In this document: positions 7,880 to 17,076 of the stretch, one piece after another
How the letters are laid out: each line of letters opens with the position of its first letter
Numbering within the stretch: position 1 is the first letter of the stretch
NCBI RefSeq assembly: GCF_017311415.1
Contig: NZ_JAEKIS010000001.1
Span: forward strand, 186,001 to 250,000
From: Salipiger abyssi
Lineage (GTDB): Bacteria; Pseudomonadota; Alphaproteobacteria; Rhodobacterales; Rhodobacteraceae
DNA length: 64,000 nucleotides
Reading direction: 5' to 3'
Notes under the pieces: generated by a model
What the model saw: the letters and a program-made list of their open reading frames with translations, nothing else
Told to the model about the DNA's origin: nothing
The model's database searches: none
Program-made: the position numbers and the translations under genes

Positions 7880-9607
7880 TCAGCCCATCCAGGCAGACAC
7901 CGGCACGTTGGTTTCCTGAAGCGTCTGGCTGACAATATCGACGAGCGCCGGACCATCATGCGCCAGCGCCTCTTTCACCGCCTGATCGACCTGGGTCGGA
8001 TCGCTGACGGTCCAGGATTTGATGCCGTAGCCTTCGGCGATCCGCGCATGATCGGTCTGCGAGAAATCCACCGAGAAATAGCGAGAGCCATAGCCGGAAT
8101 TCTGGCTGGCCTTGATCCATCCGAAGCAGCTGTTCGAAATCACGATCATCTTCAGCGGCACGTTCATCCGGGTGAGCGTTTCCATCTCGCCCACGGCAAA
8201 GCCGAAACTGCCGTCGCCCATCACCGAGACCACGGTCGTGTCCGGCCGCCCATACCAGGCGCCGATGCCGGCGGCGAGCGAGAAGCCGAGCGCGCCATGG
8301 GCGCGGTTGGTTATGAAATGCCGCCCGGCTTTCGGCAGGCGGTAATAGCCCGAGAAATAAGGGCAGGGGGTGCCGGGGTCGGCGACGATGACGCCATCTT
8401 CGGGCATGTGGGCCTGTAGCGCCGCCAGCAGGCGTTCGGGGCGAATGGGCGTGTCTGTCGACTGCGCGAGCTGGTTGAAGCGTTCCCATTTCTTTGCGCG
8501 CATTGCGTCGAGCGTGGCGGCCAGCGCGCCGCCTGAGGCCAGATCGCGGTCCTTCAGCGTGTCGATGAGCGCCGCGAGCGCCAGCTTGGCATCCGCCACG
8601 ATGCCCGCGTCGCAGCGGTAATTCGCACCCACCACCATCGGATCGAGGTCGATATGCACCACTGGCACGTTGCGGCCCGGAACGGTGCCGTGTTCGGTCG
8701 TGGTGGAGCCCGCGCGGCAGCCGACAAAGATCACGCAATCGGCGCCCTGAACGACCTCGCGCGTGGCATCGGTGCCGCCATTGGCGCCGACCACCCCCAC
8801 CGCAAGCGGGTGCATGTCCGAGATCGCGCCATGACCCGACACGGTCGAGGCCACAGGGGCCTTGAGCAGCGTGGCCAGCTCTTCCAGCTCTTCCATGGCG
8901 CCGCTGCTGATCACGCCGCCGCCGACGATGAACACCGGGTTCTTCGCCGCCATGATGACTTCGGCGGCTTCCTCAACGGTCTCCTGCTCGGGGCCGGCGC
9001 GATAGGCGGGATAGGCGCCATGACGGGGCAGGGCCCAGATCTTCGCCGGGTCCAGCGTCTGTTTCTGGAGATCGTAGGGCAGGGCGATATGCGCCGCGCC
9101 GGGGCGGCCGGTGGTCGCTGCGCGGAAGGATTTGCGGAACACGTCCGGGATCAGATCGACATGGTCGATGGTGGTGGCGGCTTTGGTCAGCGGGCGGAAC
9201 ATCGCGGTCTGGTCGAGCTCGGTCAGCGGGTAGCGTCCGCGCGCGGTCACCGGCACGTCGGAGGTGATGCACACCATCGCGGAGGAGCTTTCGTTCGCCT
9301 CGATCACACCGGGAAGGATATATGTCGCGCCGCCGCCCGAAGGGCCCTCGCAGACACCGACCTTGCCGGTCACGCGGGCATAGGCATCGGCCATATAGGC
9401 CGCCGAGCGTTCGTCGCGGCTTAGGATATGGGTGATGCCGTGATTGAGCCGGGCGAGCGCGTCATAGAAGGGCAGGCTGGTGTCGCCGCAGAGGCCGAAC
9501 ACATGGCTGACGCCGTGCTCGGCAAGCGACAGAACCGCAGCTTCGGCACCGGTCACGGTATCGTTGGACAGGCGCCCTTCGGCCCGGTTCGAGAGATCAT
9601 CCTTCAT
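7880..9607 (-). CDS. ThDP-dependent acetolactate synthase/decarboxylase-like enzyme
   Basis: 575-residue enzyme with the three-domain layout of the acetolactate synthase/pyruvate oxidase/oxalyl-CoA decarboxylase superfamily: N-terminal PYR domain with the ThDP-activating Glu (E66 in SRDERSAAYMADAYAR), central domain (roughly 190-340) and C-terminal PP domain with GDGSFGF followed by NSCFGW (the GDG...N metal/diphosphate motif). True substrate unknown; candidates are a 2-oxoacid or acyl-CoA carboligation or decarboxylation. ATG 9607 is preferred over GTG 9616 since AGGTGA lies just upstream of it. Divergent from the AtuA operon with a GCATACAA site at each promoter, so it is probably part of the same regulon. 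Ends in a T-rich terminator. Confidence 0.85.
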   Translation of the reverse strand: MKDDLSNRAEGRLSNDTVTGAEAAVLSLAEHGVSHVFGLCGDTSLPFYDALARLNHGITHILSRDERSAAYMADAYARVTGKVGVCEGPSGGGATYILPGVIEANESSSAMVCITSDVPVTARGRYPLTELDQTAMFRPLTKAATTIDHVDLIPDVFRKSFRAATTGRPGAAHIALPYDLQKQTLDPAKIWALPRHGAYPAYRAGPEQETVEEAAEVIMAAKNPVFIVGGGVISSGAMEELEELATLLKAPVASTVSGHGAISDMHPLAVGVVGANGGTDATREVVQGADCVIFVGCRAGSTTTEHGTVPGRNVPVVHIDLDPMVVGANYRCDAGIVADAKLALAALIDTLKDRDLASGGALAATLDAMRAKKWERFNQLAQSTDTPIRPERLLAALQAHMPEDGVIVADPGTPCPYFSGYYRLPKAGRHFITNRAHGALGFSLAAGIGAWYGRPDTTVVSVMGDGSFGFAVGEMETLTRMNVPLKMIVISNSCFGWIKASQNSGYGSRYFSVDFSQTDHARIAEGYGIKSWTVSDPTQVDQAVKEALAHDGPALVDIVSQTLQETNVPVSAWMG

Positions 9608-9630
9608 GAAGTTCACCTGAGTTCATTTCT

Positions 9631-9638
9631 GCATACAA
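9631..9638 (-). promoter_or_regulatory. GCATACAA operator at the ThDP-enzyme promoter
   Basis: TTCTGCATACAA (9627-9638) sits 20-30 bp upstream of the minus-strand start codon, just downstream of a possible minus-strand promoter (TTGCCG, 18 bp, TATTCG). The identical 12-mer recurs at 9749-9760 for the divergent operon. Binding protein inferred to be the GntR regulator. Confidence 0.5.
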
Positions 9639-9720
9639 ACTCGAATACCACTCGTCATATCGAAACGGCAAGGGTAAAAAGTACAACAAATTCAATATTT
9701 TGAAAAAATAAAAAAGAATA

Positions 9721-9760
9721 TTGACGCATGTGATTTTGTGGCGCACAGTTCTGCATACAA
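9721..9760 (+). promoter_or_regulatory. Promoter with GCATACAA operator, AtuA-DUF4387-TRAP operon
   Basis: TTGACG at 9721-9726 and GCATACAA at 9753-9760 have exactly the spacing seen upstream of the GntR gene (6263 and 6295). The surrounding 9640-9750 DNA is strikingly AT-rich for this genome, as expected of a divergent control region. Start-site position and regulator are inferred. Confidence 0.5.
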
Positions 9761-9824
9761 TTCGGCGCTCCGCGATGAATGCGCGTTGCGCGTCGATCTT
9801 CGAAGACTGTGAAGAGCGGGGAAA

Positions 9825-11201
9825 ATGGACGAAATCATTGGAGTGGCGCCCTCGGGGTCGCTGGGCAGCGGCTATCCGAAAGAGGCCTTGCGCAAGGCGC
9901 TGGATGAAGGGGCGCATTTCATTGCGCAGGATGCGGGCTCGACCGATATGGGCCCCTATTATCACGGCGCTGCCAAGCCCTTCCTGCCCCGGAGCACTTA
10001 TAAGCACGATCTGGAAATCATGCTGGTCGAGGCGATCGAGCGGGGCATCCCTCTGATCGTCGGCTCGGTCTTTACCGCAGGCGGGCGCGAGCAGCTCTAT
10101 GAGGGCGCCGCGCTGATGAAGGAGATCGCGGCAGAGCGTGGGCTGTCCTTCAAGATGGCGGTGATCGACGCCGAGCTCGACAAGGACGACCTCAAGCGCC
10201 GCATCTCCGAGGGCGGTCAGCCGGAGACGCTGGGCCCCGAGGCGCCGCTCGACGCGGCGATGATCGACCGCTGCGGCCCGATCTGTGCGCAGATGGGGGT
10301 GGAGCCGATCATCAAGGCGCTGGAAGAGGGCGCTCAGGTCATTCTCTGCGGGCGGGCCTGCGACGACGTGCTGTTCGCGGCGCTGCCGATCATGAAGGGA
10401 TTCGACAAGGGGCTTGCGCTGCATATGGGCAAGATCCTGGAATGCGGCGGGATTTCCGCCGAACCCTGCGATCTGGCCGAGCCGATGATCGGGCGGCTGC
10501 GCAAGGATCACTTTCTGGTCCGTCCCGGCGCGGATGAGTTCAAATGCACGCCTGTCTCCACCGCCGCGCATTCGCTCTACGAGCGCGGCGAGCCCTGCCT
10601 TCAGCTGGGGCCGGGCGGTATGAACGATCTGACCGACGCGACCTTCACGCAGGAAGATCCGCGCACCGTGCGCATCGAGAAAAGCCGTTTCGTGCCGTCG
10701 GATGTCTACAAGGTGAAGCTGGAGGGTGCCGAACTCATCGGCTACCGCAGCATCGTCATCGTGGGTGTGCGCGACCCGATCATGATTTCGCAGATCGACG
10801 ATGTTCTTGCCGAGGTGCGCAAGCGCAGCGAGGGCCGCTTTGCCGGGCGCGAGTGGCAGCTGAATTTCCGCATCTATGGCCGCAACGCGGTGATGGGCGC
10901 GCTGGAGACCGAGACCGAGGCACAGCCGCATGAGATCGGGCTGATGATCGAGGTGGTGGCCGAGGATCAGGAATTGGCCAATGCGGTGGCGATGTTCACG
11001 CGTGGCACGCTCCAGCATATCGGCTATCCGGGCATCGTGACCACGGCAGGCAACCTGGCCTATCCGTTCTCGCCCTTCAACGTGCCGGTGGGGCCGGCCT
11101 ACCGTTTCGCCGTCTACCACCTGCTGCCGCTGGAAGACCCCTGCGAGATCTTCCCTATCGAGATGATGGATGTGGTCAACGAGATGGAGGCCGCGCAATG
11201 A
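9825..11201 (+). CDS. Acyclic terpene utilization AtuA family protein (DUF1446)
   Basis: 458-residue cytoplasmic protein of the AtuA/DUF1446 family. The start MDEIIGVAPSGSLGSGYP and the conserved block QDAGSTDMGPYYHGAAKPF are typical; no signal peptide or membrane segment. The family is named after a gene of citronellol/geraniol degradation in Pseudomonas, but its reaction is not established, and most members, as here, sit in organic-acid islands beside DUF4387 and MmgE/PrpD. Its stop overlaps the DUF4387 start (ATGA), so the two are likely subunits or consecutive partners. First gene of the ten-gene operon. Confidence 0.85.
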   Translation: MDEIIGVAPSGSLGSGYPKEALRKALDEGAHFIAQDAGSTDMGPYYHGAAKPFLPRSTYKHDLEIMLVEAIERGIPLIVGSVFTAGGREQLYEGAALMKEIAAERGLSFKMAVIDAELDKDDLKRRISEGGQPETLGPEAPLDAAMIDRCGPICAQMGVEPIIKALEEGAQVILCGRACDDVLFAALPIMKGFDKGLALHMGKILECGGISAEPCDLAEPMIGRLRKDHFLVRPGADEFKCTPVSTAAHSLYERGEPCLQLGPGGMNDLTDATFTQEDPRTVRIEKSRFVPSDVYKVKLEGAELIGYRSIVIVGVRDPIMISQIDDVLAEVRKRSEGRFAGREWQLNFRIYGRNAVMGALETETEAQPHEIGLMIEVVAEDQELANAVAMFTRGTLQHIGYPGIVTTAGNLAYPFSPFNVPVGPAYRFAVYHLLPLEDPCEIFPIEMMDVVNEMEAAQ

Positions 11202-11512
11202 GCCGTCTGGTGGAACTGGCGCAGGTCGTGCGTTCGAAGAACGCGGGGCCGTTCGAGATCACCTTCGACATCCTGTTCGAAGACGATGCCCGCTATCACA
11301 AGGTCCGCGACAGCGGCGTGATCACCAAGCGCGCCATCGCCGATCTTTACGGGATTTCCGATAACGCGGTGCTGGTCTGCACGCCCTACGATCCGGCGCG
11401 CGCGATCAAGATCACCATCAGGCGGCCGCTCGGCTCGGGCGATTTCGGCGACACCGACGTCTATGGCTGTCAGCAGCATGTGCCCCTCACGGGCATCGAG
11501 ATCCCCGACTGA
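11198..11512 (+). CDS. DUF4387 domain protein, AtuA partner
   Basis: 104-residue soluble protein, MSRLVELAQVVRSKNAGPFEITFDILF at its start, with the PLGSGDFGDTDVYGCQQH stretch near the end that marks DUF4387. It overlaps the AtuA-like gene by 4 bp. In many bacteria the two are fused or adjacent, so they probably act together; the chemistry is unknown. Confidence 0.75.
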   Translation: MSRLVELAQVVRSKNAGPFEITFDILFEDDARYHKVRDSGVITKRAIADLYGISDNAVLVCTPYDPARAIKITIRRPLGSGDFGDTDVYGCQQHVPLTGIEIPD

Positions 11513-11566
11513 GAGCGGGGACTCACCTCAATAAGAACCGATAAAGCAAACAACAGGGATAACGTT

Positions 11567-12562
11567 ATGAAACATGCCATTTTGTCGGCCGTCACGGCCG
11601 CAGCACTCGTGTTGCCTGCCGTTGCAAGCGCCGAGATCACCCTCCGCCTCGGCGAGACCACCGCGCCGAACCACCCGCAGACCCAGCGCGACGTGCGCGT
11701 CGCCGAGCTGGTGTCGGAAAAGACCGGGGGCGAGGTGGTCATCGAGACCTTCCCGGCGGGCCAGCTGGGCAACGCGCCGGCGCAGATGGAATCCATGATG
11801 ACTGGCGGTCAGGACATGTTCGGCGGCACCGCCGTGTTTGCGGGCGGCTATGAGGACAACTGGCGCGTCCTGTCGCTTTACTTCCTGTTCTCCTCGCCCG
11901 AACATATCGCCGCCTTCGAGAAGAGCGACATTTTCGACGAGATGAATGAGGATCTGATCGAGGCGACCGGCGTGCGCGCGCTCTCGGTCGCCGCCGTGCG
12001 CGGCCCCTCGGCCTTTATCTCCAAGACCGAGATCGCCGGTGTCGAGGACATCAAGGGCAAGAAGGTGCGGATTCCGGGCGTCGAGGGCTATGCCCTGTCG
12101 CTGGAGGCACTGGGTGCTGTTCCGACGCCGGTGGCCTGGACGGAAACCTATATGGCCTTCAGTCAGGGCGTCATCGACGTGGTGCAATCGAGCCTCTCGG
12201 GCATCAAATCCGAACGCTTCACCGACAGCGGCAGCTATGTCGTCAATATCGGCCACAACTGGGAGCCGACCGGCCTCTTTATCGCCGAAAGCGCCTGGGA
12301 GAAACTCTCCGAAGAGCAGCAGACCGCGCTGATGGACTCCATCGTGCAGGCCAATGACGAGGCCTGGGCAAAAGCCGCCGAGGGCGAAGAGGCGCTCAAG
12401 GACGATCTGCGCGCCGCGGGTGCCGAGATCTACGAGGGCGATCAGGGGCCGTGGCGCGAGTCGATCCTTGAAAATCTGGTGCCGACGCTGGCCGCCGAGG
12501 GCTTCTGGACGATCCCGGATCTGTTCCCGCGCATCGTCGCGCTCGACCCCGCCGCCAACTGA
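11567..12562 (+). CDS. dctP: TRAP transporter substrate-binding protein DctP
   Basis: 331-residue periplasmic receptor. Residues 1-24 form a Sec signal ending VASA-E; the mature part has the DctP fold landmarks, including KKVRIPG with the conserved Arg that holds the ligand carboxylate and the ALGAVPTPVAWTETYMAFSQGVIDVVQ helix-strand. It binds an organic acid for the DctQM permease encoded next. AGGGAT lies 8 nt ahead of the ATG. The ligand is likely the compound degraded by the flanking enzymes. Confidence 0.92.
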   Translation: MKHAILSAVTAAALVLPAVASAEITLRLGETTAPNHPQTQRDVRVAELVSEKTGGEVVIETFPAGQLGNAPAQMESMMTGGQDMFGGTAVFAGGYEDNWRVLSLYFLFSSPEHIAAFEKSDIFDEMNEDLIEATGVRALSVAAVRGPSAFISKTEIAGVEDIKGKKVRIPGVEGYALSLEALGAVPTPVAWTETYMAFSQGVIDVVQSSLSGIKSERFTDSGSYVVNIGHNWEPTGLFIAESAWEKLSEEQQTALMDSIVQANDEAWAKAAEGEEALKDDLRAAGAEIYEGDQGPWRESILENLVPTLAAEGFWTIPDLFPRIVALDPAAN

Positions 12563-12589
12563 CCGGCAGCGCCGCAGCATCGCGGGTAC

Positions 12590-13177
12590 ATGTCAATGCG
12601 CAAGCACTTTCGAACCGTCGTCAGCCTCCTGGATGTCCTGGAGGCCGGCGCATGTTTTGCGGGGCTCGTCACGATCCTCGCGCTGATCTCGGCCAATGTC
12701 TTCATGCGCTATGTGATGGGCGCGCCGCTCGCCTGGACGCATGAGGTGGTGATGTATCTCTTCACCATCTCGTCGCTGATGGGCATCTCGACGGCCTACC
12801 GGCGGCAACGGCATCTGCAATTGCAGGGGCTGCTCACCTTTCTGCCCGCGCCGGGCGCCCGCATCGTGCGGATCGCGGTGTTCTTCGCGCTTCTGGCGCT
12901 GCTGCTGTTCCTGGCCTCCAAGGCCTGGGATCTGAACCAGCTTTACAGCCGGTTCAAAAGCCCGCTCAACCGCATGCCGCGTTCGATCCTCAGTACCGGG
13001 CTGCTCTGGGCGCTGGGCTCCATGGCGCTCAGCACGCTCTATTTCATCGTGGAGCTGCTGGCCGAGGGGCGGATCCGCCGGATCGACATTCTGGAACGCA
13101 TGGGGATCGCCGGAGACCTGTCCCGCATGAAGGGGCCCGACGCGCATCCCGACGAGGCCATGGAGGCCGAAAGCTGA
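12590..13177 (+). CDS. dctQ: TRAP transporter small permease subunit DctQ
   Basis: 195-residue membrane protein with four hydrophobic helices (about 20-40, 53-72, 93-112, 138-158) and the signature ANVFMRYVMGAPLAWTHEV between the first two. It bridges DctP and DctM. Its stop shares one base with the DctM start (TGATG). Confidence 0.9.
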   Translation: MSMRKHFRTVVSLLDVLEAGACFAGLVTILALISANVFMRYVMGAPLAWTHEVVMYLFTISSLMGISTAYRRQRHLQLQGLLTFLPAPGARIVRIAVFFALLALLLFLASKAWDLNQLYSRFKSPLNRMPRSILSTGLLWALGSMALSTLYFIVELLAEGRIRRIDILERMGIAGDLSRMKGPDAHPDEAMEAES

Positions 13178-14460
13178 TGGAAATGCTGTCGCTTCTCGGC
13201 GTTCTCGCCGTGTTTCTCGTGCTGGGCGCACCCATCGGCCTTGCGCTGATGATGGCCGCCACCGCCTATACCTTCGTGGGCGGGTTCAGCCCCTCGGTGG
13301 TGGTCGAGCGTTTCCTTGGCACCATGGACAGTTTCACCTTTCTGGCGATCCCGTTCTTCCTGCTCGCCGCGAACGTCATGAACCAGATCGGCGTGACCGA
13401 GCGGATTTTCGGCTTCGCCAACGCGCTCATGGGGCATCTGCGCGGCGGGCTCGCGCAGGTCAACGTGCTGGCGAGCATGGTGTTCGCGGGCATGTCCGGC
13501 TCGAACTCCGCCGATGTGGCGGGGCTCGGCACGATCGAGACCAAGGCCATGATCAATGCCGGCTACGACCGGTCTCTGACCGCCGCCGTCACCGCTGCCT
13601 CCTCGACGCTGGGACCGATCATTCCGCCGTCGATCTCGATGGTGGTCTGGGCCGGGATGGCTGAAGTCTCGGTGGGCCGCATCTTTGCCGGGGCCATCGT
13701 GCCCGGCGTGGTGATGGGCGGCTCGATGATCGCGCTCATCTGGGTGATGGACAAGCTCGGCTATATCAACTGCCCGCGCGCGCCCAAGGCCAGCTTCGGC
13801 GAACGCGTCGCCGCCTTTCGCAACGGCGCCGCCTCGCTGCTGGCGCCGCTGATCATCCTGGGCGGCATCCTCGGCGGCGTCACCACCCCGACCGAGGCCG
13901 GGGCCATGGCGACGCTCTACGCGCTTTTCCTCGGTCTGCTCTACAAGCAGCTCACGCTGAAAAAGCTCCTGCGTGCCATCGACGATACGGTGATCGCCAC
14001 CGCCTTCATCCTGCTGATGGTGTCGGGCGCCCATGCCTTCGGCTGGGCTGTCGCCATCGAGAAACTGCCCGAGGCGTTCTCGGCGGGGCTGATGTCGCTC
14101 AGCGACAACAAATACGTGATCCTGCTGATCCTCAATATCGCGCTTGCGATCTTCGGGATGCTGATCGAAGGGGTGGCGGCGTTGGTGATCGTGGCGCCGA
14201 CGATGCTGGTGCTTGGCGCGATGCTAGGGCTCGATCCGATCCATGTGGGGGTGTTTGTCGACATCAACCTGCTGATCGGTCTGCTGACGCCGCCTGTGGC
14301 GCCGAGCCTCTTCATCTCCGCCGCTATCGCCAACACGCCCGTGGGCGGGGTGATCAAGGCCATCCTGCCCTTTTACATCCCGTTGTTCGGAACGGTGCTG
14401 ATCGTCACCTATTTCCCGCAGACGGTGCTGTTCCTGCCCAACCTCATCTGGGGCCAATGA
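13177..14460 (+). CDS. dctM: TRAP transporter large permease subunit DctM
   Basis: 427-residue polytopic Na+-coupled permease of the DctM family (about 12 helices in two inverted halves). Conserved features include FAGMSGSNSADVAGLGTIE and the PTEAGAMATLYALFLG region. Completes a standard three-gene TRAP system; uptake is inward and driven by ion gradients. Confidence 0.92.
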   Translation: MEMLSLLGVLAVFLVLGAPIGLALMMAATAYTFVGGFSPSVVVERFLGTMDSFTFLAIPFFLLAANVMNQIGVTERIFGFANALMGHLRGGLAQVNVLASMVFAGMSGSNSADVAGLGTIETKAMINAGYDRSLTAAVTAASSTLGPIIPPSISMVVWAGMAEVSVGRIFAGAIVPGVVMGGSMIALIWVMDKLGYINCPRAPKASFGERVAAFRNGAASLLAPLIILGGILGGVTTPTEAGAMATLYALFLGLLYKQLTLKKLLRAIDDTVIATAFILLMVSGAHAFGWAVAIEKLPEAFSAGLMSLSDNKYVILLILNIALAIFGMLIEGVAALVIVAPTMLVLGAMLGLDPIHVGVFVDINLLIGLLTPPVAPSLFISAAIANTPVGGVIKAILPFYIPLFGTVLIVTYFPQTVLFLPNLIWGQ

Positions 14461-14515
14461 TCCGCCGGGCCGCGCCCGTCCGCGGCCCGGTCATTCGACT
14501 TCTGGAGACTGTCCG

Positions 14516-15925
14516 ATGAACCAACAGGTGACCGATACCGCTTCGCTCACGCCCACCCGTCAGCTTGCCAGCTTCCTCGCGGGGCTGCGCGAGGAGGATC
14601 TGCCCGCCTCGGCCTATGCCGCCGCCAAGATCATGGCGACCGATCTCGTGGGCTGCGGCCTTGGCGCCGTGCAGAGCGCCGAGGCGCAGATGGCCGCCGC
14701 CACCTTCGCCGAGCTGGGCAGCAAGCCCGAATGCACCGTCTATGGCATGGACCTGCGGCTTTCCTGCGCCGATGCGGCCTATATGAACGGGCTCGCCTCG
14801 CATGTGCTGGAGCTCGACGACACCCACCGCAATTCGATCACCCATGTGGGCGCGGCGGTGATCCCGGCGGCGCTGGCCATGGCCGAGCGCGAGAATGTCT
14901 CGGGCCGCACCTTTCTTGCCGCCGTGATCATCGGTTACGAGGCCTGCCTGCGGGTGGCCAACGCGGTGCAGCCCTCGCATTGGCGGCGCGGCTATCTGTC
15001 GATGGGCACCTGCGGCACCTTCGGCGCGGCGGCGGCGGTGGGCCATATCCTCGGGCTCGACGGCGAACAGATGGCCGATGCCTTCGGGCTTGCCGGGGTG
15101 ACGGCGGCCGGGATCAACAGCTCGATCTATGGCGAGGGCGATATGGGCAAGCGCCTGACGCCCGGCCATGCGGCCCATGCGGGCACCTTCGCGGCGCTGA
15201 TGGCGCAGAAGGGCTATACCGGCAGCCGCAACGTGCTGGAGCAGCCCAAGGGCTTCTGCTCCACCATGTCCGACGAATACGACATCGGCGCTATAACCCG
15301 TGGTCTGGGCGAGAGCTGGGAGGTGGAATACACCAGCCTCAAGCCCTATTCCTGCTGCCGCTACAACCATGCGGCCATCGACGGGCTGCTGGACATCCTG
15401 GGCAACACGGACATCGCCGAGGCCGATATCGCCCATATGAATGTGCGCACCTTCGGCATTGCCGTGCACAACCGCCCGCACCGGATCCGGCCCGAGACGC
15501 TGTTCGACGCGCGCATGAGCATTCCCTTCAGCCTTGCCGTGACGGTGCGCAAGCGCGCGGTGAGCGATGACGATTTCTCCGAAGACCTGATCGCCGATCC
15601 GAGCCTTCAGGCGCTGGCGGGCAAGGTCTCGGTCGAGGAAGACCCGGAGGCCAGCGCGGTCTTTCCCCGCGAATGGCCCTGCGAGATCACAGTGACCACC
15701 GCGAGCGGCGCCACGCACAGGCGCAACATCCCTTTCCCGAAGGGCGAGCCCGAAGCAGCGATGACCCCCGCCGAGGTGGAGGCGAAATTCCTCGGCCTCG
15801 CCGCCCGCGCGCTGCCCGCGGCGCAGGCCGCGCGGCTGGTCGATGCGTTCGACGGTCTTGAGGATCTGGCCAGCATCCGCGACCTGACGGCGCTTCTGGC
15901 CCCGTCTGGCGGGGTGTCGCTCTGA
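14516..15925 (+). CDS. MmgE/PrpD family protein
   Basis: 469-residue protein of the MmgE/PrpD (2-methylcitrate dehydratase, immune-responsive gene 1) superfamily. The N-terminal helical domain includes HVLELDDTHRNSITHVGAAV with the active-site Asp/His pair, and LKPYSCCRYNHAAIDG marks the lid domain. Members dehydrate or decarboxylate/isomerise tricarboxylic or branched acids (2-methylcitrate, cis-aconitate). Here it presumably acts on the imported acid or its CoA-free precursor. It overlaps the next gene by one base (TGATG). Confidence 0.85.
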   Translation: MNQQVTDTASLTPTRQLASFLAGLREEDLPASAYAAAKIMATDLVGCGLGAVQSAEAQMAAATFAELGSKPECTVYGMDLRLSCADAAYMNGLASHVLELDDTHRNSITHVGAAVIPAALAMAERENVSGRTFLAAVIIGYEACLRVANAVQPSHWRRGYLSMGTCGTFGAAAAVGHILGLDGEQMADAFGLAGVTAAGINSSIYGEGDMGKRLTPGHAAHAGTFAALMAQKGYTGSRNVLEQPKGFCSTMSDEYDIGAITRGLGESWEVEYTSLKPYSCCRYNHAAIDGLLDILGNTDIAEADIAHMNVRTFGIAVHNRPHRIRPETLFDARMSIPFSLAVTVRKRAVSDDDFSEDLIADPSLQALAGKVSVEEDPEASAVFPREWPCEITVTTASGATHRRNIPFPKGEPEAAMTPAEVEAKFLGLAARALPAAQAARLVDAFDGLEDLASIRDLTALLAPSGGVSL

Positions 15926-17076
15926 TGCGCTCCGAGACGGTCGGCCTCATCGGCTATGGAAGTTCGGTCTATGAAAAGACCGCCACCCGTTCGGAACAAG
16001 GCTATATGGCGCTGGCGGCGCGTGCGGCGCTCGACAGCGCCGGGCTTTCCCCGCGCGATATCGACGGGATCAGCGTCAGCTCCACCACGCTGCCGCCCGA
16101 CAACGCGGTGACGCTGGCCGAGCATTTCGGCCTCAGCCCGCGCTGGACCAGCATGGGCAATGCCGGCGGCGCCGGGTCGGTGATCAATGTCATGGATGCG
16201 GTGCAGGCGGTGGAAAGCGGGCGTGCCTCCTGCGTGCTGTGCCTTGCGGGTGCCGCGCAGGACACCGAGTTCTTCAAGGACCGCATCAACCGCTTCAACC
16301 GCTCGGTGGCGGATTATCTGGCGCCGCACGGGTTTGGGGGGATGAACGGGCTTTTCGGCATCATCATGCGCAAGCATATGGAGACCTATGGCACCAGGCG
16401 CGAAAGCCTCGGTCGGATCTCGGTCGATCAGCGCGCCAATGCCGGGCAGAACGACAACGCGCTCTTGCGCAAGCCGATGACGCTGGAGGAGTACCTCAAC
16501 GCGCCGCTCATCGCCGATCCGATCCGGCTTTTCGACTGCGTGCTGCCCTGCGCGGGCGCCGAGGCGTTGATCGTGGCGCCGCTCGACCGGGCGCAGCCCG
16601 GCAAGGGGGTGCGCGTCGTCGCGGCGGCGGAGCGCCACAACCACCCGGTGGGTGAGGTGAGCCCGCTGCGCGGCGGCTGGGAGACGTTTCGCGAGGGGTT
16701 TTACGACGAGGCGGGGTTCGGTCCGGAGGATGTGCAGTTCATACAGGCTTATGACGACTACCCGATCATGGTGGCGGTCCAGATCGAGGATCTGGGCTTT
16801 TGCCCGAAAGGCGAGATCGGCGGATTTCTCGATGCGCACTCGCTGCGCTGGGACGGAGATCTGCCGCTCAACACCGGAGGCGGCCAGCTGAGCTGCGGCC
16901 AGACCGGCGGCGGCGGCGGCATGATCGGCATCACTGAGGCGGTGCGCCAGCTGCGCGGCGAAGGCGGCGGGCGGCAGGTGCCGGGCGCGCGGCGCGGGCT
17001 GGTCTCGGGCTATGGCATGGTGGGGTACGGGCACGGGCTGTCGGCCAGTGCCATGATGCTGGAGGCGGTCGCATGA
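15925..17076 (+). CDS. Thiolase-like (SCP2/lipid-transfer type) protein without nucleophilic Cys
   Basis: 383-residue thiolase-superfamily protein. Where true thiolases have the acylated Cys (N-x-x-C-x-S-G), this one reads NAGGAGSV, so Claisen chemistry by the usual route is not possible. The C-terminal half keeps NTGGGQLSCGQTGGGG and the GYGMVGYGHG loop. Proteins of this type paired with a DUF35 partner, such as Ltp2 with ChsH2 in steroid side-chain breakdown, catalyse retro-aldol cleavage of beta-hydroxyacyl-CoA. The next gene encodes a DUF35 protein and overlaps by 4 bp, so the same complex is inferred here. Confidence 0.8.
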   Translation: MRSETVGLIGYGSSVYEKTATRSEQGYMALAARAALDSAGLSPRDIDGISVSSTTLPPDNAVTLAEHFGLSPRWTSMGNAGGAGSVINVMDAVQAVESGRASCVLCLAGAAQDTEFFKDRINRFNRSVADYLAPHGFGGMNGLFGIIMRKHMETYGTRRESLGRISVDQRANAGQNDNALLRKPMTLEEYLNAPLIADPIRLFDCVLPCAGAEALIVAPLDRAQPGKGVRVVAAAERHNHPVGEVSPLRGGWETFREGFYDEAGFGPEDVQFIQAYDDYPIMVAVQIEDLGFCPKGEIGGFLDAHSLRWDGDLPLNTGGGQLSCGQTGGGGGMIGITEAVRQLRGEGGGRQVPGARRGLVSGYGMVGYGHGLSASAMMLEAVA

